Part shown: piece after piece, positions 8,817 to 15,388 of the stretch | Layout: each line of letters opens with the position of its first letter | Numbering within the stretch: the first letter of the stretch is position 1 | NCBI GenBank assembly: GCA_045133795.1 | Contig: JBGUUT010000126.1 | Location: 1 to 64,000, forward strand | Direction: 5' to 3' | Source of the DNA: RGIG8597 sp045133795 | GTDB lineage: Bacteria; Spirochaetota; GWE2-31-10 | DNA: 64,000 bases | Translations under genes and position numbers: made by a program | Notes under the pieces: generated by a model | Told to the model about the DNA's origin: nothing | The model's input: only the letters and a program-made list of their open reading frames with translations | The model's database searches: none

Positions 8817-8843
8817 TTATTTGTCTCCTTTATTTTTTGATTA

Positions 8844-9899
8844 TTATATATGGTCTATAGTAAGAACTGTTTTCGATTTTGGACTTCCCCAAATTCTTTC
8901 AAATTGAGTTATAAATTGATTCGATATTTCAGGATTTAATTCAGAATTTATATAAAATACAAATGAATTCCTTGTTACTTCCGTGGCTGTATACAATGCG
9001 ATATACAAAATGTTGTCACAGCGGATATAGGAAAAATACGGAATATCATCATAGTATTTTAAACAGAGAGAAGCTTCTTGTCTGTTCATGGCGTTTTTAA
9101 ATTCAAGATTATTTGAAAATGTATCTTTTAGTTCTTGATATTTCTTTTTTGTTTCTGTTGCTTTATCAAAGAAATCTTTTGTATCACCATTTCTGATATA
9201 CGAAAATCTAGCTTTAACTAAATTTGATTCCGGTGATAACGCCATTATTCTGATTCTGGCACTTTGTGTATTAAGTAAGTTATTTTTAAAAATATCTAAT
9301 GCTTCGGTAGATGTTTCACCTGTCATGCTTAAAATATCAATCTCTGTTGCTCTAGAAAATGCTGTTTTAATTATATCTTGGACTTTTGGGTCTATTCGTC
9401 TTCCGAGAAGATGAAGTCCCTTTTTATCTTCTCTGTTAAAAGCTATATTTTCACAATATTTATTATGTTCATATATTCTAAAAATATGCTCAACACTTTG
9501 CCGTATCTCATTTTTTGTTAATTCTATATCTTTTGAAATAGGATTCATATTTGGATATGGATATGCAATAACATTCATTGCTCCTATATCAAAAGGAATC
9601 GAATCCTTAGAATTACCTGCTCTCAAAATAATACAAGGTTTACCAGTCATGTGGCGGATTCCTAATTCATAAAAAACATTAGGATTTAAATCTGTAATGT
9701 CACATACAACTAAATCGGCTTCTTTAAGATTATGTACTATATCAGTTGTAATGATATTTCGAGGAATATCAATTGGTAATAAAATATTGAAGTCATCTCC
9801 CAGAGCAGGAGTAAGTATATTATCTTGAACATATCTAGAACGTTTTCGTTCGGGCGAATCCGCTTCTTTCAATGTACAAATAAAAAACGCTGTTTTCAT
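8844..9899 (-). CDS. Two-domain protein: deoxyribosyltransferase/TIR-like N-terminus and PLD/DUF5919-like C-terminus
   Basis: A 351-residue cytoplasmic protein. Residues 1-140 fit the Rossmann-like nucleoside 2-deoxyribosyltransferase/TIR-like superfamily: MKTAFFICTLKEADSPERKR, then ADLVVCDITDLNPNVFYELG with its conserved Asp and Glu, then GKPCIILRAG. Residues 185-345 resemble sensor domains with an IDILSMTGE strand and an ARIRIMALSPESNLVKARF motif. Such architectures occur as NAD- or nucleotide-acting effectors in prokaryotic immunity, but biochemical activity is not shown by sequence alone. It is about 30% G+C, lower than its neighbours, which suggests separate acquisition. It is preceded by an AAGGAGAAATAAGA ribosome site and followed after 27 bp by the CsgG-DUF1566 gene. 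Confidence 0.55.
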   Translation of the reverse strand: MKTAFFICTLKEADSPERKRSRYVQDNILTPALGDDFNILLPIDIPRNIITTDIVHNLKEADLVVCDITDLNPNVFYELGIRHMTGKPCIILRAGNSKDSIPFDIGAMNVIAYPYPNMNPISKDIELTKNEIRQSVEHIFRIYEHNKYCENIAFNREDKKGLHLLGRRIDPKVQDIIKTAFSRATEIDILSMTGETSTEALDIFKNNLLNTQSARIRIMALSPESNLVKARFSYIRNGDTKDFFDKATETKKKYQELKDTFSNNLEFKNAMNRQEASLCLKYYDDIPYFSYIRCDNILYIALYTATEVTRNSFVFYINSELNPEISNQFITQFERIWGSPKSKTVLTIDHI

Positions 9900-10069
9900 T
9901 CTTATTTCTCCTTTATGTTTTGATTATTTTTACTTTCCATTCCGGAAAGTTTTTTTCTTTTGACCGGGAGTTCGACTTAGCTTTTTGCCGTTTTTTCCTG
10001 ATGGGAAAAACTTCGTTCGTTCGCAATGCGAACTCACCTTAGCTCACGTTCGTCACTCCACGAGAACAC
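9900..10069. other. Intergenic spacer with remnants of the palindromic repeat family
   Basis: It contains the hairpin GTTTTTTCC-tgat-GGGAAAAAC and the box cgttcgttcgcaatgcgaactcacc. Both are related to sequence near 30-60 and 6440-6475. No gene is evident. Confidence 0.6.
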
Positions 10070-10170
10070 CTCTCATAACTGCATGAGAAATGCTCTCATA
10101 GCATTATGAGAATCTCTCTCATGCCGTTATGAGAACGTCTTCACTCGTACTATGAGAGCCCCTCTCATGC
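10070..10170. repeat. 23-bp palindromic tandem repeat array (about 4.5 units)
   Basis: Units start at 10070, 10093, 10116, 10139 and 10162. The consensus is CTCTCAT-N6-ATGAGA-N4, so each unit is an inverted repeat TCTCAT/ATGAGA around a variable centre. The fourth unit has a degenerate left arm. The fifth is cut by the stop codon of the DUF4469 gene at 10171. A degenerate sixth copy may precede the array. Arms are conserved while centres and spacers vary, as expected if the arms are selected. Confidence 0.85.
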
Positions 10171-10905
10171 TTAATCATCGATTGCGTTACAAGCGTAGTT
10201 GTAAGTAATCTCACGTATCGAAGCGAGATTTGCTCCGCCGCTGTAGTTCGTTTTGATTTTCACGGTTACGGCTCCGGCAGGTACTGTCGACGGTACACGT
10301 GCGATTATTTGGCTCGGTTTGTTTACTGTCAGTCGGCGTGTTACTCTGTGTTCTGCTCCCGTAGAGTCCACGATAAAGATTCCTTGATTTTGGTCGGCTT
10401 CATCGGTGATTTTGATTTTTTCGCCGTCGATTACGATGTCGTCGCCGATTGTGATTGTGCCGTCTTTGAGTCCTGTGGCACCGTCAGTAATCGCCGTGAT
10501 TCGTGCAGAGGCTGATGTAGCTCCCATTACTTTCACAGATATTCCGTCAAGTGTGCTTCGTAAATCTGCTGTCGGTACAAGGTCTACCGTGCGTTTGTGA
10601 GTAGCTGGGTCGAAGCTCGCTGCTTCATTTTCCCAAACTCCGCTTACTCTCGGCGTGATTTGCACTAAGCCGTCACGGAAACTTGAGCATTCTTGGATAA
10701 ATGCTTTTACTGCATTGTCACGCAGGTTAAGAATATTGAGGATTGTGTCCTTGCGGTATTCGCTTCGTTCGCTGACGATTCTTTCCGCTACGTCTTCGTT
10801 TGTCAATGTAGCACCGTTAAGGTGAACATCGGCGATACAGTCTTTGTCATTGTCTTTTGTGAGTGCGTTCGGTCGTAAGTAGACCTGCCATTGGTTGTTT
10901 GCCAT
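10171..10905 (-). CDS. HU/IHF-like DNA-binding and DUF4469 (Ig-like) protein
   Basis: A 244-residue protein without a signal peptide. Residues 1-125 match the pattern of the HU/IHF-like domain found in Bacteroidetes and Treponema proteins (LTNEDVAERIVSERSEYRKD, then GLVQITPRVSGVWEN). Residues 130-244 look like the DUF4469 Ig-like domain (GTITIGDDIVIDGEKIKI, then PSQIIARVPSTVPAGAVTVK). It is roughly half G+C with many C/G-ending codons, in sharp contrast to the genome, so it is probably transferred or unusually highly expressed. An AAAGGAG ribosome site precedes the ATG. Expression is probably phase-variable through the T16 promoter spacer upstream. The function is unknown; DNA binding is inferred from the family only. 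Confidence 0.6.
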   Translation of the reverse strand: MANNQWQVYLRPNALTKDNDKDCIADVHLNGATLTNEDVAERIVSERSEYRKDTILNILNLRDNAVKAFIQECSSFRDGLVQITPRVSGVWENEAASFDPATHKRTVDLVPTADLRSTLDGISVKVMGATSASARITAITDGATGLKDGTITIGDDIVIDGEKIKITDEADQNQGIFIVDSTGAEHRVTRRLTVNKPSQIIARVPSTVPAGAVTVKIKTNYSGGANLASIREITYNYACNAIDD

Positions 10906-10967
10906 AGTAAATACTCCTTTGATTTCTTCTTTCCTTATGTGTAGTAAAGGCTGGAAGAAAGCAAAGA

Positions 10968-10996
10968 GAATGTAAAAAAAAAAAAAAAACTGTCAA
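10968..10996 (-). promoter_or_regulatory. Candidate phase-variable promoter with T16 spacer
   Basis: On the minus strand a perfect -35 box TTGACA (10996-10991) is followed by G and an uninterrupted run of 16 T (10989-10974). A -10-like TACATT follows, giving a 16-nt spacer that consists almost wholly of the homopolymer. The predicted transcript start is about 57 nt before the HU/DUF4469 ATG. Gain or loss of one T would reset the spacer to 17 or 15. Confidence 0.7.
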
Positions 10997-11220
10997 ATTT
11001 ATTGATAATATATAGGAGTAAAAACATTTTTTTGGGCGTGCAGTTGGCTTCTTTTCTCCTCTTTGGCTGCCGGCACGCTCTTTTTAGGAAAACGGAAAGG
11101 TGAAAGAGGGAAGATGAGAAATGAGAATGAACTCACCGAGAGGAGCGTCCTTTTCTCTTGGGAGTTATAGAGGGTATTCTCTTTTCATCGCAAAAAAGAG
11201 AATACCCTCTAACTTCTACC

Positions 11221-11265
11221 AACTTTGAACCAAAGTTGCATTTTAACGCCGGCTATGCCGGCAAA
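11221..11265 (+). repeat. 45-bp repeat with GCCGGC palindrome, copy 1
   Basis: An ACTTTG/CAAAGT hairpin, a gcattttaac linker and a GCCGGC-tat-GCCGGC hairpin. It differs from the copy at 11295-11339 at one base. A third, partial copy (the GCCGGC hairpin only) lies at 11399-11417. Confidence 0.85.
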
Positions 11266-11294
11266 AAGAGCCTTAAACCTAAGTTGGTTTATAA

Positions 11295-11339
11295 AACTTT
11301 AAACCAAAGTTGCATTTTAACGCCGGCTATGCCGGCAAA
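11295..11339 (+). repeat. 45-bp repeat with GCCGGC palindrome, copy 2
   Basis: Near-identical to 11221-11265 (g to a in the first hairpin loop). It is followed by an aataaagc linker also used at 230-255. Confidence 0.85.
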
Positions 11340-11460
11340 TAAAGCTCCAAACCTTGCAAAGTTTTAGAAAAGTTTTGTCCCCAAAACGACCATAACTCGC
11401 CGGCTATGCCGGCAAAAGGAACTTTAAACCCACGTGGTTTGAAAAGCTTTGAAGAAAGCT

Positions 11461-11862
11461 TTAGTTTTGTTGTTCGCCGTTGTAGTCGTTGATTCCGCCG
11501 ATTTCGATAATATTTGCATATTTTAAATCAATAAGTTTTTGTGCTGCAATTTTACTGCGGCGACCGCTTCTGCAATAAACAAAGATTTGTTGTTCTTTAT
11601 TCGGTAAAATCGTTTCACATGTTCGCTCGCTAATATTATCGTGCGGAAATAAAACTGCACCCGGAATATGACCGGAAGCAAATTCATCTAAGCTGCGAAC
11701 ATCCAGCAAAATATAATCAGAAGATTCTGACATGATTTTTAAACCTTCTTCCATCGAAACGGATTGATAAGTAAGATTTTTTTCAGCTTCTTTTTGATTA
11801 ATACAGTTGAAAAGGAAAGGAACGCACATAAAAATAATCAAATATTTAAAGTAATTTCTCAT
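11461..11862 (-). CDS. Rhodanese-domain lipoprotein
   Basis: A 133-residue protein. The N-terminus is a lipoprotein signal with lipobox LFNC (Cys20). Residues 35-130 form a single rhodanese domain: YILLDVRSLDEFASGHIPGA, then the active-site loop VYCRSGRRS with the catalytic Cys in CRSGRR. By family knowledge it may transfer sulfane sulfur or act in periplasmic thiol chemistry; the substrate is unknown. The ATG has no Shine-Dalgarno sequence, and a promoter sits so close that the mRNA is probably leaderless. It borders the repeat-rich island on its 3' side. Confidence 0.8.
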   Translation of the reverse strand: MRNYFKYLIIFMCVPFLFNCINQKEAEKNLTYQSVSMEEGLKIMSESSDYILLDVRSLDEFASGHIPGAVLFPHDNISERTCETILPNKEQQIFVYCRSGRRSKIAAQKLIDLKYANIIEIGGINDYNGEQQN

Positions 11863-11870
11863 GTTGCAAA

Positions 11871-11899
11871 TGTATAGATGAGATTTTGTAATTTATCAA
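11871..11899 (-). promoter_or_regulatory. Promoter of the rhodanese lipoprotein gene
   Basis: Minus strand: -35 TTGATA (11899-11894), 17-nt spacer, -10 TATACA (11876-11871). The start codon begins at 11862, only 8 nt after the -10 box, so transcription should begin at or within 1-3 nt of the ATG. Confidence 0.6.
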
Positions 11900-12075
11900 T
11901 GATAATCACAACTTATTTTTTTCATGGTAAAAACTTTTTTCAAAAGTCGACAATTAAGAACTTTTTTTTCTTACCGATAAAAGGAAAAGGGAATTTACAT
12001 TTTACGTAATTTAAATGTAGATGAGACACAGGAGAGCAATTTTCTTCTGATATTTTTTGCGGCAATGGGCGGGGT

Positions 12076-14874
12076 ATGTTTTTAAAGAATCTTACTATTA
12101 ATGGCTTTAAATCGTTTTGTGAAGCATCGGAGATAAAATTTGATAAAGGGATTTCGGCAATTGTCGGACCTAACGGTTGCGGTAAATCAAATATTGTAGA
12201 TGCATTAAAGTGGGTTTTGGGAGAACAAAAAAATCGATCTTTGCGTGCAAACAATATGACGGATGTTATTTTTAAAGGTACTACCGAAAAAAAAGGTTTG
12301 GGACGTGCCGAAGTTCGTTTGACATTGGTAAATGAAAACGGGTTGTTGCCGTTGGATTTTAATGAAGTAGAAGTTGCTCGTATAATTTATGCAGACGGTG
12401 AAAATGAATATTACATCAATAAAGAAAAAGTTCGTTTGAAGGATATTCATGAGCTTTTTTTTGATACCGGAGTTGGTAAGTCGGCGTATTCATTTATGGA
12501 ACAGGGAAAAATCGATATGATTCTTTCCAATAAGCCGGAAGACCGTCGTTATATTATCGAAGAAGCTGCCGGAATTACAAAATATAAATCACGAAAACAT
12601 GAAGCAGAAAATAACCTTAATCGTGCGAATGAAAATATTGTTCGTGCTCAAGATATTTTTTCTGAGGTTTCCAAACAATACGAATCAATGAAAAAACAAG
12701 CTGATAAAGCTCAACGTTATATGGAACTTAAAGACGGCGTGCGAGATTTGGAAATCGAGCTTGGAATCAACAGACTTATGTTGCAAAAAAATATAAAAGA
12801 CCGTTTTGCCGGCAAACAGTCAAAAGTCGACGATGAATTAGCGGCGATTCAGGAAGAAATAGACAGCTTGCAATCTGACGTTTCGGAAAAAATGATTGCG
12901 GTTAATAATTTGGAACAGGAAAAAATAGACAGACATCGTGAGATAGAAAGAACTGACGGAGAAATCAAAGCTTTGAATGTAAAAAATGCTGCTTTACGTG
13001 ATAAAGAGGCGACAATTTCCAGTTCATTACGTACCGATGAAGAAAAGCTCGGTCGATTGGATAAAACGATTGCCGATACTGATGAAGAACTGGCGGCTGT
13101 TGATGATGAACGTTTTGATACAGTTTCAAAAATCAGCAGTATTGAAAAGGATATTTCTCGTCATAACGAAATGATTTCGCAAATTGACATAGATTTGAAA
13201 AAAAATGATGAGCAAATCAAATCATTACACGGTTTGATAAAAGATTTAGCTGCGGAACAGGCAAGTAAACGAGGTCATTTAAAGGAAATTACAGACGCTT
13301 TGATTGTAAAGATTGAAGAGTCGCTAAATGTTTTTGATATGAATTCTCGTGAAATTATGACGCTAAAGGAAAGTGTCGGCCATGATATTCCGAGAGTACG
13401 TGAAGAATTCAGAACTCGTCGTCAATTTTTGGAAGATGTTTTGAAGATTAGAAATATTCCGTCAGACAGCAGTGCGTTTTTTCAGCAGTTGGAAGATTTC
13501 GGAAAACATTTGCAAGATTTGGAAGAAAAACTCGGACACGCCGGCGAAAATGTAAATAAGTATGTGAAAGCGACTGAAATCTTTATGAATGATATTTTCA
13601 GCCCGGAAGGTATTATCCAGAGAAAACGTAAGACAGAACAGGAAATCGCAGAGTACGATAAACGTATGCATAATTACAGAATTGAAATTGAGAATTTGGA
13701 ACGAAATTCTGAAACTAAAGAAGAGCAAAAGGAAAATTACAGAAAGCTTGTGGAAGAAGCAAAAGTAATTTATTCGTCGTTATTGGAAAAACAAAAATCT
13801 TTTGACCGTGAAATACAGCGTATTACAAAGATTAAAAATGAATATATTGCACAGAAATCGGAAATTGAACGAACAATAAAATCTCGTAACGAAGAGCTTG
13901 AAGAAGTTCAATATGAAATTGACGAACTTGACGGTTTGTTGAGAACCGAACGCAACAAGAAAAAGAAGATAGAAGAACGTATTGAAGAATTGGACAATTT
14001 GATTCAATCGGAAAGTGAAAAGATGTCTCAACAGCAGTTGAGAATGCGTAATATAAACGAGTCTTTCTTAAAAAAGAAAGCGGAAATCGAAGAATTGAAG
14101 CTCAAACTTGCGGAAGTAGATACGACAATTAGCGAGATTTATCGAAATGCGTACGACAATCTTTCCATTAACTTAAAGGAATATGAGAATTCCGAAAAAT
14201 ATAACACCGGGCGAGAAGCTTCCGTTATCCGAGAAACTCTTTCCGGAATAAAAAATGACATGATGTCATTGGGGCAAGTAAATATGGCGGCAATGCAGGA
14301 ATGCGAATCGTTGAAAGAACGTTATGATTTACTTATGTCACAATTAGAAGATTTGCAAAAAGGTAAAGATGATTTGCTTACTATAATAAATGAGCTTAAC
14401 GGAAAGTCTCAAGAGATGTTTGAAAAAACTTATGTGGAAATCAGAAAGAATTTTCAGATGATTTTCTCTAAGTTATTTAACGGCGGAAAGGCTGATATTT
14501 TACTTACGGAACCGGAAAATCTTCTTGAAACCGGTATTGATGTAGAAGTGCAGCCGCCGGGACAGACTCGAAAAAGTATTACGCTTCTTTCCGGAGGACA
14601 GCGAACAATGACGGCAATTGCGTTGATGTTTGCTACTTTTATGGTAAAACCGTCGCCGTTTTGTTTGCTGGATGAAATTGACGCAGCGTTGGACGAAGCT
14701 AATGTTACTCGTTTTATAGAGTTGGTTCAGGATTTTAAAGACCAAAGCCAGTTTGTAATGATTACGCATAATAAAAAAACTATGTCTGCCGCAAATGTAA
14801 TGTACGGTGTAACTCAAGAAACTATGGGGGTATCGAAAATTGTTTCTGCAAAATTTATTGAAAAAATTCTCTGA
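12076..14874 (+). CDS. smc: Chromosome segregation ATPase SMC, short form
   Basis: A 932-residue protein. The N-terminal half-ATPase has Walker A GPNGCGKSN at residues 31-39. Long coiled coils fill about 170-780. The C-terminal half-ATPase carries the signature LLSGGQR (about 837) and Walker B FCLLDEIDAALDE (about 863). SMC dimers organise and segregate chromosomes with ScpA/ScpB, which are not in this window. The length is well below the usual ~1150-1200, and I cannot find the canonical glycine-rich hinge between the coiled coils; only short non-coil stretches occur around residues 435-515. This may be a spirochaetal trait. It overlaps the next gene by 35 bp. Confidence 0.88.
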   Translation: MFLKNLTINGFKSFCEASEIKFDKGISAIVGPNGCGKSNIVDALKWVLGEQKNRSLRANNMTDVIFKGTTEKKGLGRAEVRLTLVNENGLLPLDFNEVEVARIIYADGENEYYINKEKVRLKDIHELFFDTGVGKSAYSFMEQGKIDMILSNKPEDRRYIIEEAAGITKYKSRKHEAENNLNRANENIVRAQDIFSEVSKQYESMKKQADKAQRYMELKDGVRDLEIELGINRLMLQKNIKDRFAGKQSKVDDELAAIQEEIDSLQSDVSEKMIAVNNLEQEKIDRHREIERTDGEIKALNVKNAALRDKEATISSSLRTDEEKLGRLDKTIADTDEELAAVDDERFDTVSKISSIEKDISRHNEMISQIDIDLKKNDEQIKSLHGLIKDLAAEQASKRGHLKEITDALIVKIEESLNVFDMNSREIMTLKESVGHDIPRVREEFRTRRQFLEDVLKIRNIPSDSSAFFQQLEDFGKHLQDLEEKLGHAGENVNKYVKATEIFMNDIFSPEGIIQRKRKTEQEIAEYDKRMHNYRIEIENLERNSETKEEQKENYRKLVEEAKVIYSSLLEKQKSFDREIQRITKIKNEYIAQKSEIERTIKSRNEELEEVQYEIDELDGLLRTERNKKKKIEERIEELDNLIQSESEKMSQQQLRMRNINESFLKKKAEIEELKLKLAEVDTTISEIYRNAYDNLSINLKEYENSEKYNTGREASVIRETLSGIKNDMMSLGQVNMAAMQECESLKERYDLLMSQLEDLQKGKDDLLTIINELNGKSQEMFEKTYVEIRKNFQMIFSKLFNGGKADILLTEPENLLETGIDVEVQPPGQTRKSITLLSGGQRTMTAIALMFATFMVKPSPFCLLDEIDAALDEANVTRFIELVQDFKDQSQFVMITHNKKTMSAANVMYGVTQETMGVSKIVSAKFIEKIL

Positions 14875-15388
14875 TTTGTGGCATCACGGTAAATCTAAAA
14901 TATCGGTAGTAAAAAGTGATGTCTTTCCTAAGCATAAGGACGATTATTTTATTTATCGAAATAAGCGTGAAATTATAATTATTTTTGCTTCATTGTTAAT
15001 CGTGTTGTTTTGTGCAGCTTCGATAACTCATCATGCGGTAAAAAGCGGACAGCGAAAAAAGCAGTTTGCTCAGGCTGAAGAACAGGTAAAAAATGAAAAT
15101 GTTGAGGTCGAAAAAAAAGCTGTAAGTAAAAAAAAGAAACAAAAAGTTTCTCCGGCAAGAGAAGTAAAAGCCGGAGTATTAAATGAAGAAGTTTTATTTT
15201 TACTCAACGGAGCTGTGGCTTATCCCGTATCCGATAAGGAGCAGTTTTTTGCAGATTATATCGAAATGTACCCTTTAAATAATTATAACCTTGCCGATAC
15301 TAATCTTATCATGGATGAATACAACAAGATTATTGAGCAATCAATAAACGACAGTTGTAGTTTTAACTTTGAACGCAGGAGAAAATAG
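14840..15388 (+). CDS. Single-pass membrane protein of unknown function
   Basis: A 182-residue protein. The start is a TTG preceded by GGGGG within the 3' end of smc, giving a 35-bp overlap; it stays in frame to 15388. A basic N-terminal tail (about 1-42) precedes one transmembrane helix (REIIIIFASLLIVLFCAAS). A Lys-rich, probably disordered linker follows, and then a C-terminal segment (about 115-182) without a recognised fold. The stop codon overlaps the GTG start of the next gene by one base, so smc, this gene and the TPR lipoprotein form one operon. The topology suggests N-in, C-out. Confidence 0.6.
   Translation: MFLQNLLKKFSDLWHHGKSKISVVKSDVFPKHKDDYFIYRNKREIIIIFASLLIVLFCAASITHHAVKSGQRKKQFAQAEEQVKNENVEVEKKAVSKKKKQKVSPAREVKAGVLNEEVLFLLNGAVAYPVSDKEQFFADYIEMYPLNNYNLADTNLIMDEYNKIIEQSINDSCSFNFERRRK

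Larger units (their letters stand above)
10997..11460. repeat. Gene-free palindromic repeat region at the right edge of the island
   Basis: It contains a gggcgtgc...gcacgctc long-armed inverted element (about 11034-11082), purine-rich GGTGAAAG/GATGAGAA sequence with actcaccgag (about 11090-11145), and agaataccctctaac boxes like those near position 110. Three copies of the GCCGGC-tat-GCCGGC hairpin follow. Short open frames here simply follow the repeats and show no protein-like composition. Confidence 0.7.

Noticed and set aside
10070..10170. Possible CRISPR array
   Set aside because: The units are 23 bp in total, palindromic arms with 6-bp and 4-bp variable parts; there are no spacers of about 30 bp and no cas genes.
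9900..10170. Possible DGR template region for the DUF1566 gene
   Set aside because: No sequence resembling the 3' end of the DUF1566 gene with A-rich codons is present, and no reverse transcriptase lies in the window.
11158..11367. Open frame of about 69 codons in the right-hand repeat region
   Set aside because: It only follows the duplicated hairpin repeat (the same peptide segment appears twice), has no ribosome site and is of low complexity.
13462..13728. Minus-strand open frames inside smc
   Set aside because: Phe/Leu-rich shadow frames opposite coiled-coil coding sequence; no starts with ribosome sites.
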